Program-made: the position numbers and the translations under genes | The notes under the pieces: model-generated | What the model was told of the DNA's origin: nothing | The model's input: the letters and a program-made list of their open reading frames with translations, nothing else | Database searches by the model: none | Origin: AG2 sp036493735 | Lineage (GTDB): Bacteria > Gemmatimonadota > Gemmatimonadetes > Gemmatimonadales > Gemmatimonadaceae | NCBI GenBank assembly: GCA_036493735.1 | Contig: DASXPH010000142.1 | Location: 43,691-107,690 of the forward strand | Reading direction: 5' to 3' | Length of the DNA: 64,000 nt | Part shown: positions 30,817 to 38,628 of the stretch, piece after piece | Layout: every line of letters begins with the position of its first letter | Numbering within the stretch: the stretch's first letter is position 1

Positions 30817-32682
30817 ATGCTTGCACGCGGACGTACTCGATGTGCTCACCATTGTTGGCGAGGCATTGTTGCGATCGCAGTTGTCACCACGCTCCTCGCG
30901 AGCTGCAAGGGCGACCGCGAGAGAGAGCCCACTCGACTCGCGCTCGTCGCCCGCACCGGTCCGGCGACGACGGGTGGCGACACGGCAGCTCGATTCACCG
31001 ACGACGGACAGTGGGTTCGTCCGGGTAAAGATTTCCAGGGAACCCGGTTCAGCGGTCTCACGGAAATCAACAATCAGAATGTGCACAACCTGCGCGCCGT
31101 GGCCACGTTTTCGTTGGGCACGACGCGCGGCGTCGAAGCGGCGCCGATCGTGTCGGGCACGACGATGTACATCGTCACGCCGTTTCCGAATTTCGTCTAC
31201 GCGCTCGACCTCACACAGCCCGGGCTGCCGACCAAGTGGACGTACAAGCCGCGGCCGGTGAATGCGTCGCAGGGCGTCGCGTGCTGCGATGTCGTCAATC
31301 GCGGACTCGTCGTCGACAATGGGAAGGTGATCTTCAACACGCTCGACGGACGCACCATCGCGCTCGACGCCGCGACGGGCAAGGAGCTGTGGATCACGCA
31401 GGTGGGCAACATCAACATCGGCGAGTCGGTGACGATGGCGCCGCTCGTCGTCAAGGGACGGGTCATCGTCGGCGTCAGCGGCGGCGAGTTCGGCATCCGG
31501 GGCTGGCTGAAGGGTCTCGATGAGAATTCTGGTAATGTCGCCTGGACCGCGTACCACACGGGCCCCGATAAGGATGTTCTCATCGGACCGAACTTCAAGC
31601 CCTTCTACAAGAGCGACACCGCCAAGGATCTCGGCGTGAGCAGCTGGCCACCCGATCAATGGAAGATTGGCGGCGCCGGTGTCTGGGGGTGGGTAACGTA
31701 CGACCCGGAGCTCGATCTCATTTATTACGGCACGTCGAATCCCGGGCCGTGGAACCCGGAGATTCGCCCCGGCGACAACAAGTGGAGCACGACGGTGTTC
31801 GCGCGTCGCCCCGAGACCGGTGAAGCCATCTGGGCGTATCAGGTCTCGCCGCACGACCAGCATGATTACGACGCCGTCAACGAGAACATTCTCGTCGACA
31901 TGCCGTGGAAGGGACAACAGCGAAAGCTCATTCTGCGCCCCGATCGCAACGGATACTTCTACATCATCGATAGGCAGACGGGCGAGGTCCTATCGGCGGA
32001 GCCGTACGGCTTCATCAATACGACGACTGGTGTCGACCTGAAGACCGGCCGTCTGCAATACAATCCGGAGAAGGCGACGCGCACGGGCGAAACCGTTCTT
32101 TATAGCTGCCCGGCCGCACCGGGGGCAAAGGATTGGCAGCCCGCGGCGTTTTCGCCGCGGACGGGCCTCGTCTACATCCCGCATCAGAACCTGTGCATGG
32201 ACGAGGAGGGGGTCGAGCCTAACTACATCGCCGGCACGCCCTACGTTGGTACGAACGTGAAGATGTACGCCGGCCCCGGGGGCCACCGCGGTCTGTTCGA
32301 CGCGTGGGATCCGGTCGGCCAGCACATCGTCTGGAGCATCAAGGAGGATCTGCCGGTGTGGAGCGGCGCGCTCGTCACCGCCGGCGACGTCGCGTTCTAT
32401 GGCACGATGGATGGTTGGTTCAAAGCGGTCGATGCACGTACCGGCAAGGAGTTATGGAAGTTTAAAACTGGCTCCGGCATCATCAGCCAACCGATGACGT
32501 ACAGCTACAACGGCAAGCAGTACATCGCGGTCCTCTCCGGGGTCGGCGGTTGGTCCGGCGCGATCGTCGCCGCGGGGCTCGACGCGCGTGACTCGAGCGC
32601 GGCGCTCGGTTTCGTCAACGCGATGAAGGACCTGCCGAAGAAGTCGACGAAGGGAGGGATGTTGTATGTCTTCGCGCTTTGA
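30817..32682 (+). CDS. PQQ-dependent methanol/ethanol dehydrogenase, lipoprotein, with lanthanide-type DYD motif
   Basis: Periplasmic quinoprotein that oxidises an alcohol and passes electrons to cytochrome c. The 621-residue protein has an eight-bladed propeller. ATG 30817 follows AGGAG, and the lipobox is TTLLASC. It has the vicinal disulfide Cys156-Cys157 (GVACCDVV), YGTSNPGPWNPEIRPGDNKW, and SPHDQHDYDAVNENI with catalytic Asp350 and a second Asp352. Asp two residues after the catalytic Asp is the mark of lanthanide-dependent XoxF/PedH types; calcium MxaF types have Ala there. Cytochrome c and caa3 genes follow at once. No pqq synthesis genes are in the window. Confidence 0.9.
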   Translation: MLARGRTRCAHHCWRGIVAIAVVTTLLASCKGDREREPTRLALVARTGPATTGGDTAARFTDDGQWVRPGKDFQGTRFSGLTEINNQNVHNLRAVATFSLGTTRGVEAAPIVSGTTMYIVTPFPNFVYALDLTQPGLPTKWTYKPRPVNASQGVACCDVVNRGLVVDNGKVIFNTLDGRTIALDAATGKELWITQVGNINIGESVTMAPLVVKGRVIVGVSGGEFGIRGWLKGLDENSGNVAWTAYHTGPDKDVLIGPNFKPFYKSDTAKDLGVSSWPPDQWKIGGAGVWGWVTYDPELDLIYYGTSNPGPWNPEIRPGDNKWSTTVFARRPETGEAIWAYQVSPHDQHDYDAVNENILVDMPWKGQQRKLILRPDRNGYFYIIDRQTGEVLSAEPYGFINTTTGVDLKTGRLQYNPEKATRTGETVLYSCPAAPGAKDWQPAAFSPRTGLVYIPHQNLCMDEEGVEPNYIAGTPYVGTNVKMYAGPGGHRGLFDAWDPVGQHIVWSIKEDLPVWSGALVTAGDVAFYGTMDGWFKAVDARTGKELWKFKTGSGIISQPMTYSYNGKQYIAVLSGVGGWSGAIVAAGLDARDSSAALGFVNAMKDLPKKSTKGGMLYVFAL

Positions 32683-33253
32683 GCGTGGCGCGTGGCGCGT
32701 GAGGCGTGACGCGACACGCACCACGCGTCACGCACTGCTGCTTCTCACGCTCACCGCGTGCGAGCGGGAGAATCGTCGCTTCTCGGAGAATCCGCCGACT
32801 GCCGCGCCGACGGCGAGTGCGCTCGTCGTCAGCCAGCTGCAGCCCGGACCGGCGGTGGTCGAGCCGAAGATCGAAGCGCCGTATGACGATAACGCCTGGG
32901 CCGTATCCGAAGGCAAGGCGCTTTTCAATGCAATGAATTGCTCGGGCTGCCACTTCCAGGGCGGCGGTGGCATCGGCCCGGCGCTCATGGATGAGGAATG
33001 GATCTACGGCAGCGATCCGCAGCAGATCTTCGCGTCGATTGCCGAGGGCCGGCCTAACGGGATGCCGGCGTGGAAATACAAGCTCGGCACGCAGCAGATC
33101 TGGGAGTTGGTGAGCTACGTGCGGTCGTTGAGCTCCCTCAATCCGAAGGGCGCGCGCGGCGGCCGCGACGATCATATGATGGTGAAGCCACCCGAGGCGT
33201 CGACGCCGCAGACGAAGCCGAAGATGGCGAGCACCCCGCCGGGGGACGACTAG
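32666..33253 (+). CDS. Cytochrome c lipoprotein, probable electron acceptor of the dehydrogenase
   Basis: A 195-residue exported monohaem cytochrome. The signal ends in LLLLTLTACERE. The haem site is CSGCH (Cys92, Cys95, His96) and the probable axial Met is in GMPAWKYKLG. The tail is polar with Pro/Lys/Thr. The start ATG 32666 overlaps the end of the dehydrogenase gene. The codons for the first ~25 residues (RGAWRVRRDATRTTRHA) are made of GGCGCGTG/CACGCGTC-type repeats. It should carry electrons from the quinoprotein to the caa3 oxidase. Confidence 0.9.
   Translation: MSSRFERGAWRVRRDATRTTRHALLLLTLTACERENRRFSENPPTAAPTASALVVSQLQPGPAVVEPKIEAPYDDNAWAVSEGKALFNAMNCSGCHFQGGGGIGPALMDEEWIYGSDPQQIFASIAEGRPNGMPAWKYKLGTQQIWELVSYVRSLSSLNPKGARGGRDDHMMVKPPEASTPQTKPKMASTPPGDD
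32684..32740. repeat. GCGTGGC-type mirrored repeat at the start of a gene
   Basis: GCGTGGCGCGTGGCGCGTGA on the left and CACGCACCACGCGTCACGC on the right are near-inverse of each other. A related run (GCGTGGCGCGTGGTGCGTTG) lies at 33254-33274, at the start of the next gene. Both provide the codons of signal-peptide n-regions. Confidence 0.6.
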
Positions 33254-33254
33254 C

Positions 33255-34307
33255 GTGGCGCGTGGTGCGTTGAGGGTGCCGCGTCTCCGGCGTGCATCGA
33301 TGGGCGTCGCGAGCAGCATCATGGGAAGCGCTCTGGCCAGCTGCTCGGGGCCGCAGAACGTTCTCGACCCGGCAGGTCCGCCGAATCGGAGCATCAACCA
33401 TCTCTTTTGGGCGATGCTCGTCGTGGCAGCGATCATCTGGGCGGCTGTGGTGGTCGCGGCATTGTGGGCCGCGCTGTCGCGCCGCCGCCGCACACGCGAG
33501 GATCTCGAGCCGATCGTCGATGTTCCTAACGAGGAGCAACGGCGGCACGTCGGGATCGTGACCGGTCTCGTGGGGGCAACGGTGGTCACACTGCTCATTT
33601 TCCTCGTGTACGACTTCACCGTCGGCCGCGCCCTCGCGGAGCGGCCGAGTCGTTCGCTGACGATCGAGGTGATCGGCCATCAGTGGTGGTGGGAGGTGCA
33701 CTACATCGATCCCGATCCGAGCAAGCTGCTCGTGGACGCGAACGAGTTGCACATCCCCGCCGGCGAGCCGGTGCAGGTGAAGCTCAAGTCGCAGGACGTC
33801 ATTCACAGCTTCTGGGTGCCGAACATCATCGGCAAGCGCGATCTGATCCCCGGCTACACGTCGTCGCTCTTTCTGCACGCCGACAAGCCTGGCGTGTATC
33901 GCGCGCAGTGCGCCGAGTTCTGCGGCCTGGAGCACGCGAAGATGGCGCTGCCCGTGATCGTGCACTCGCGCGCCGACTTCGCGGCGTGGCTGGCGGAAGC
34001 GCGGTCGCCGGCGGCGGAGCCTAACGACTCGAGCGCGAAGGAGGGAAAGAAGGTGTTTCTCGCCGGAGCCTGCTCCTCCTGTCATGCGCTCACGGGCGTC
34101 GAGGCCTACGGGACGATCGGCCCCAACCTGACGCACATCGCCAGCCGCAGGACGATTGCCGCCGGCACGCTGCCCAATACGCGCGGCAACCTCGGTGGCT
34201 GGATCGTCGATCCACAGTCGATCAAGCCCGGCGCTCGCATGCCGTCCAATCAGTTGGCGGCAAAGGATCTCCGCAATCTGATCGATTATCTCGAAACGCT
34301 CAAATGA
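33255..34307 (+). CDS. Cytochrome c oxidase subunit II, caa3 type with fused cytochrome c
   Basis: A 350-residue subunit: lipoprotein-like signal (GSALASCSG), two membrane helices (INHLFWAMLVVAAIIWAAVV and VGIVTGLVGATVVTLLIFL), and a CuA domain with HSFWVPNI and the cluster CAEFCGLEHAKM (Cys219, Cys223, His227, Met230). A C-terminal cytochrome c domain has CSSCH (Cys273, Cys276, His277) and a probable axial Met in ARMPSNQL. GTG 33255 gives a basic n-region; ATG 33300 is an alternative. The fused haem lets the oxidase take electrons directly from the small cytochromes. Confidence 0.96.
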   Translation: MARGALRVPRLRRASMGVASSIMGSALASCSGPQNVLDPAGPPNRSINHLFWAMLVVAAIIWAAVVVAALWAALSRRRRTREDLEPIVDVPNEEQRRHVGIVTGLVGATVVTLLIFLVYDFTVGRALAERPSRSLTIEVIGHQWWWEVHYIDPDPSKLLVDANELHIPAGEPVQVKLKSQDVIHSFWVPNIIGKRDLIPGYTSSLFLHADKPGVYRAQCAEFCGLEHAKMALPVIVHSRADFAAWLAEARSPAAEPNDSSAKEGKKVFLAGACSSCHALTGVEAYGTIGPNLTHIASRRTIAAGTLPNTRGNLGGWIVDPQSIKPGARMPSNQLAAKDLRNLIDYLETLK

Positions 34308-36307
34308 CGAACCCCGCGCGCCGACTGCCTCCGAACGAAAGCGCCGTCACCGACCCGGGGACGCTGCCCGACGCGACTCCACAGACGCTCGATGAGGATC
34401 TGCTCATCGCCGAAGCGCGCCAGCTCGAGATCACCTGGCGCGATCCCGCGGGCCTCTGGGGCTGGCTGACGACCGTCGACCACAAGGTGATCGCCCGGCG
34501 GTACATCATCACGGCGTTCCTGATGTTCATCGCCGGTGGCCTCGAAGCGGGGATGATGCGCCTGCAGCTCGCGCGTCCGGAGAATACGTTCCTGGGCCCC
34601 GATCGTTATAACCAGATCTTCACGACGCACGGCACGACGATGATGTTCCTCTTTGCCGTGCCGATCATGACGGCGATGGGACTGTACTTCGTCCCGCTGA
34701 TGGTTGGCGCGCGGAGCATCGCGTTCCCGCGGCTGAATGCGTTCGGGTACTACACGTATCTGATGGGCGTGGTGTTCATGTACGTCTCGCTCTTCATCAA
34801 TATGGCCCCGGACGCCGGATGGACGTCCTACGTGCCGCTGGCGGGACCGGAGTACTCGCCGGGTCATCGCATCGACGTGTGGGCGCAGCTCGTGACGTTC
34901 ACCGAGATCGCCGCGCTCGCGGCCGCGGTGAACATCATCGTCACGACGTTCAAGATGCGCGCGCCGGGGATGTCGCTGAATCGCATTCCGTTGTTCGTGT
35001 GGGCGCAGCTCGTCGTGGCGTTCATGATCGTCTTCGCGATGCCGGCGGTCGCGATCGGGAGCACGCTGCAACTGGCATCGGACCGCGCGATCGCAACGCA
35101 CTGGTTCAATCCGGCAGAGGGCGGCGATGTGCTGCTCTGGCAGCACGTCTTCTGGTTCTTCGGGCACCCCGAGGTCTATATCATCTTCCTGCCCGCCCTC
35201 GGTTTTATCACGCCGATTATCGAAACATTCTGTCGACGCCGCGTCTTTGGCTACACGGCAATCGTGCTGTCGAACATCACGACCGGATTCTTTGCCTTCG
35301 GTCTATGGGTCCATCACATGTTCGCGACGCCGATTCCCGAGCTGGGGCAGAGCCTGTTCACCGCCGCGAGCATGGTGATCGCAATCCCGACCGGCGTACA
35401 GATCTTCTGCTGGCTCGTGACGATGTTCTCGGGACGCCCGCGCCTCACGACGGCGATGATCTTCCTCCTTGGCTTTTTCATCACGTTCGTCAATGGCGGC
35501 CTCACCGGCGTCATGCTCGCGTCGGTGGGGTTCGACAAGCAGGTGCATGACACCTTCTTCGTCGTCGCACACTTCCACTACGTGCTCCTCGGCGGCGCAG
35601 TCATCCCCCTGTTCGCGGCATTCTATTTCTGGTTCCCGAAAGTTACGGGGCGCCTGATGAACGAGACGTTAGGCAAGTGGCAAGCGTGGCTATTCATCAT
35701 TGGGGTGAATATCACGTTCTTTCCGATGCACATTCTTGGCTTGAACGGGATGCCGCGAAGGATCTACACATACCTCAGCGAGACCGGCTGGGGCCCGCTC
35801 AACGCGCTGGTGAGCGCTGGCGCGGTCGTCATCGTCGTCAGCGTCGCGATCTTCATCGTCAATGCGGCGATGAGCTGGCGCGGCGGAGCCCTGGCGGGCG
35901 CGAACCCGTGGGACTCGTACGGCCTCGAGTGGGCAACGCTGTCCCCGGCGCCCAATTATAACTTTCTCAATACACCCGTCGTGCTCGGTCGGCATCCGCT
36001 GTGGGACACAGGGAGCCCGCTCCCGGTGGTTACCGGTCTCCGCTCCGATCGGCGCGAAGTGCTCGTCACGACGACGTTCGACGCCCAGCCCGATCACAAG
36101 CACAAACATCCCCACGCGTCCATCTGGCCGCTGGTGATGGCGTTCGTGATGGTCGAGCTGTGGATCGGGTCGATCTTCACGCCCTGGGCCGTCCTTGGCG
36201 GTGTCGGCCTGACACTGCTTGTCATGCTGGGATGGGGGTGGGAATCGTCGATGGAGAGCGACGTCGAACGGGTCGCGACCGAGGGACGCATCGTGGAGGC
36301 AGCATGA
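34304..36307 (+). CDS. Cytochrome c oxidase subunit I, caa3 type
   Basis: Haem-copper catalytic subunit, 667 residues, about 14 spans including a C-terminal extension that looks fused to subunit-III-type helices. Ligands: haem a His109 (TTHGTTMM) and His425; CuB His288 (GHPEVY, cross-link Tyr292), His337 and His338 (WVHHMF); haem a3 His423 (AHFHYV). Glu290 of the D-channel end is present. At the place of the K-channel lysine the sequence is IPTGVQIFCW, with Gln366 instead of Lys. ATG 34304 overlaps the subunit II stop. Confidence 0.96.
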   Translation: MTNPARRLPPNESAVTDPGTLPDATPQTLDEDLLIAEARQLEITWRDPAGLWGWLTTVDHKVIARRYIITAFLMFIAGGLEAGMMRLQLARPENTFLGPDRYNQIFTTHGTTMMFLFAVPIMTAMGLYFVPLMVGARSIAFPRLNAFGYYTYLMGVVFMYVSLFINMAPDAGWTSYVPLAGPEYSPGHRIDVWAQLVTFTEIAALAAAVNIIVTTFKMRAPGMSLNRIPLFVWAQLVVAFMIVFAMPAVAIGSTLQLASDRAIATHWFNPAEGGDVLLWQHVFWFFGHPEVYIIFLPALGFITPIIETFCRRRVFGYTAIVLSNITTGFFAFGLWVHHMFATPIPELGQSLFTAASMVIAIPTGVQIFCWLVTMFSGRPRLTTAMIFLLGFFITFVNGGLTGVMLASVGFDKQVHDTFFVVAHFHYVLLGGAVIPLFAAFYFWFPKVTGRLMNETLGKWQAWLFIIGVNITFFPMHILGLNGMPRRIYTYLSETGWGPLNALVSAGAVVIVVSVAIFIVNAAMSWRGGALAGANPWDSYGLEWATLSPAPNYNFLNTPVVLGRHPLWDTGSPLPVVTGLRSDRREVLVTTTFDAQPDHKHKHPHASIWPLVMAFVMVELWIGSIFTPWAVLGGVGLTLLVMLGWGWESSMESDVERVATEGRIVEAA

Positions 36308-36927
36308 CCGCGCCAGGCCCGACGCCGCAGGAATCGTTAGGTAGCGTGCGCGAGCTGCCGACCGTGACGTTCGGCCACCGCAGCCTGATGTGGTGGGGCA
36401 CGCTCGGTTTCATGACGATCGAAGGATGGTCGCTCGCGCTCATCGCCGCGATGTACTTCTACATTCGGCAGAATTTCCTCACCTGGCCTCCGATTACGGT
36501 TCCGCTCCCGTCGCTCACGATTCCCACGATCAATCTCGTGGTCATGCTCGTGAGCGTCGTGCCCGCATGGCTTGCCGACCGGGCGGCCCGACGTCTCGAC
36601 CTTGGGGCGGTCAAGCTCTGGCTGCTGATTTCGACGCTGATCTCGCTGGCGATCCCAATTCTCCGGTGGTACGAGCTGTGGGCGCTCAACGTGCGATGGG
36701 ATAGCAATGCCTACGGTAGCGCGGCGTGGCTTCTCGTCGGGAGTCACGCCGCGCTGCTGGTGCTCGACGTTGCCGACACAGTCGGATTGACGCTCTTCTA
36801 TTGGTTCAAGCGGATGCCGATCAAAGCGATGAGCGACACGTCGGACAACTCCTTCTACTGGTACTTCATGGTAGGGATCTGGGTGCCGGTCTACCTCATC
36901 GTTTACGTGGGACCGTATGTCTTCTGA
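36304..36927 (+). CDS. Cytochrome c oxidase subunit III-like protein
   Basis: A 207-residue membrane protein with five helices in the oxidase operon. The first helix, TLGFMTIEGWSLALIAAMYFYI, carries the Glu typical of subunit III helix regions. The end VGIWVPVYLIVYVGPYVF matches the last helix of shortened subunit III. ATG 36304 overlaps the subunit I stop (ATGA), and its end overlaps the next gene. Confidence 0.82.
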   Translation: MTAPGPTPQESLGSVRELPTVTFGHRSLMWWGTLGFMTIEGWSLALIAAMYFYIRQNFLTWPPITVPLPSLTIPTINLVVMLVSVVPAWLADRAARRLDLGAVKLWLLISTLISLAIPILRWYELWALNVRWDSNAYGSAAWLLVGSHAALLVLDVADTVGLTLFYWFKRMPIKAMSDTSDNSFYWYFMVGIWVPVYLIVYVGPYVF

Positions 36928-37321
36928 CGCGCGTCCCCACATCGCGCCCGATGATCGGGCGCGATTCACCCGCTGGCCGGGGCTGCTCACCCTCACGCTC
37001 GGTATCGTTGTAGGGCCCGTAGCGATGCTCGTGAACGAGGAGCTCATCTACGTCACGAACATGTGGGCGTGCGGTACGGGAAAGCAGCTGGCGATGCACA
37101 TCGTGCCGCTGATCTGCCTGCTGGCAACGCTTGGCGCCGGATTCCTCGCCTGGGCCGACTGGGTACGCGTCGGCCGTGGTGTCGAGGACGAAGCGGCGAC
37201 GATCGTTTCGCGTTCGCGCTTCCTCGCCCTGTCAGGAATGGCGATCAGCGCGCTGTCGGCGCTGCTCATCCTCGCGCAGTGGCTGTCGATCTTCGTCTTC
37301 GGCGCGTGCATGCGCGGCTAA
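36917..37321 (+). CDS. Small membrane protein of the oxidase operon
   Basis: A 134-residue protein with three spans (LLTLTLGIVVGPVAMLVNEEL, IVPLICLLATLGAGFLAW, LSGMAISALSALLILAQWL). It overlaps the subunit III gene by 11 bases and is followed by ctaG. The NMWACGTGK motif between spans 1 and 2 is distinctive. Position suggests an accessory subunit or assembly factor of the oxidase. I recognise no named family. Confidence 0.75.
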   Translation: MSSDARPHIAPDDRARFTRWPGLLTLTLGIVVGPVAMLVNEELIYVTNMWACGTGKQLAMHIVPLICLLATLGAGFLAWADWVRVGRGVEDEAATIVSRSRFLALSGMAISALSALLILAQWLSIFVFGACMRG

Positions 37322-37326
37322 CGAAC

Positions 37327-38241
37327 ATGATCCTCTTGCACGCTGGCGCCGATACCGGCTCGCTCTGGACCGATTGGGACTGGGAGCTCGGCATCGTCAT
37401 TCCCCTCGCCGCATCGGCATGGCTGTACGTCCGCGGCTTGCGTCTGCTCTGGGACGAGCACGTCGGCCGAGGTATTCGCGTGTGGGAAGCGTCGTGCTTT
37501 GCTGCCGGGTGGTTCACGACGGCACTGGCGCTTCTGTCGCCGCTGCACGCTTTATCGGAGCAGCTGTTCGTCGCGCACATGGTGCAGCACGAGCTGCTCA
37601 TGGTAGTCGCCGCTCCACTGCTCGTGGTCGGGCAGCCGCTGGTGCCGATGCTCTGGGCACTGCCGTCGAATGCGCGCCGGACCGTCGGTCGGCTGACGCG
37701 TCGTCGAACGTTGCGGAGCACGTGGCGATTTTTGAGTCTTCCACTCGTAGCGTTCGTTCTGCACGGCGCCGCGATCTGGATCTGGCATGCGCCGGCGCTC
37801 TATCAGGCGACGTTGACCAGCGATTTCGTGCACGCGCTGCAGCATCTCAGCTTCTTCGGTACGGCGCTCCTCTTCTGGTGGACGGTCATTCACGCGCACG
37901 CGCCCGGTGGCCGGGCGCGTGCCGTTAGCTTCGGCGCGGCGGTGCTGCTGCTGTTCGGGACCGCATTGCACTCCGGAGCGTTAGGCGCGCTGCTCACCTT
38001 CTCGCGTACGCTCTGGTATCCAGCCTACGGCTCGGCGGCGCGGGCGTGGGGGCTCACTCCATTCGAGGATCAGCAGCTCGCCGGGCTGGTAATGTGGATA
38101 CCGGCGACATTTGCCTATCTCGTCGCCGCACTCTTCTTGTTCGCCGGTTGGCTGCGCGCGTCGGAGGAGCGGGTGCATGAACGCGAGCTCGCACGCGAGC
38201 ACGAACGTGCGCAGCGTGCGAAGGGCAACACATGGCTGTGA
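37327..38241 (+). CDS. ctaG: Cytochrome c oxidase assembly factor CtaG (caa3 type)
   Basis: Membrane assembly factor for CuB insertion in caa3 oxidases of the CtaG_Bacillus type. The 304-residue protein has about seven spans. Family signs are SPLHALSEQLFVAHMVQHEL, APLLVVGQPLVPMLWALP, WIWHAPALYQATLTSDFVHA, LQHLSFFGTALLFWW, and DQQLAGLVMWIPATFAYLVA. His-rich membrane motifs probably bind copper. ATG 37327. A perfect 12-bp hairpin (37896-37922) lies within the gene. Its end overlaps the next cytochrome gene by ten bases. Confidence 0.93.
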   Translation: MILLHAGADTGSLWTDWDWELGIVIPLAASAWLYVRGLRLLWDEHVGRGIRVWEASCFAAGWFTTALALLSPLHALSEQLFVAHMVQHELLMVVAAPLLVVGQPLVPMLWALPSNARRTVGRLTRRRTLRSTWRFLSLPLVAFVLHGAAIWIWHAPALYQATLTSDFVHALQHLSFFGTALLFWWTVIHAHAPGGRARAVSFGAAVLLLFGTALHSGALGALLTFSRTLWYPAYGSAARAWGLTPFEDQQLAGLVMWIPATFAYLVAALFLFAGWLRASEERVHERELAREHERAQRAKGNTWL

Positions 38242-38618
38242 TCGCGCGTCGCGTCCGCGTTGTGGCACTCGCGGCTCTGGCGGTGGCCGTTGGCGCGTGC
38301 ACGCACGGCGACGCCGATGCCCGAGCACTCACCAACGGCGGCGACGCCACCCGAGGAAGGGAATTGATGCGCACCTACGGTTGCGCCTCCTGCCACACGA
38401 TTCCGCGCGTGTCGGGAGCGGAAACGACGGTGGGGCCGAGTCTGGCGGGGGAAGCAACGCACGCCTACATCGCCGGTGTCACGCCCAATACACCAGAGAA
38501 CATGATCAGTTGGATCATGAATCCGCCGGCAATAGACGATAAGACGGCAATGCCCAATCTTCACGTCAGCGCGACCGACGCGCGCGACATCGCCGCGTTC
38601 ATCTACACGCTCCAGTAG
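38232..38618 (+). CDS. Small cytochrome c lipoprotein
   Basis: A 128-residue exported cytochrome: lipobox VAVGAC, haem site CASCH (Cys51, Cys54, His55), probable axial Met in TAMPNLHVS, and a closing helix ATDARDIAAFIYTLQ. The pattern is like the cytochrome c domain of subunit II. ATG 38232 overlaps ctaG. Likely a second electron carrier to the oxidase. Confidence 0.92.
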   Translation: MAVIARRVRVVALAALAVAVGACTHGDADARALTNGGDATRGRELMRTYGCASCHTIPRVSGAETTVGPSLAGEATHAYIAGVTPNTPENMISWIMNPPAIDDKTAMPNLHVSATDARDIAAFIYTLQ

Positions 38619-38628
38619 GCCGCCACCG

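Noticed and set aside
30817..32682. Glucose-dehydrogenase-type quinoprotein as an alternative
   Set aside because: That group also has an HD-x-WDxD-like stretch, but RPGDNKW, the adjacent-Cys disulfide and SPHD...DYDAVNE match the methanol/ethanol type better.
34304..36307. Frameshift or gene fusion in subunit I because of its length
   Set aside because: The C-terminal extension is in frame with helices typical of the longer caa3 subunit I, and a separate subunit III gene follows.
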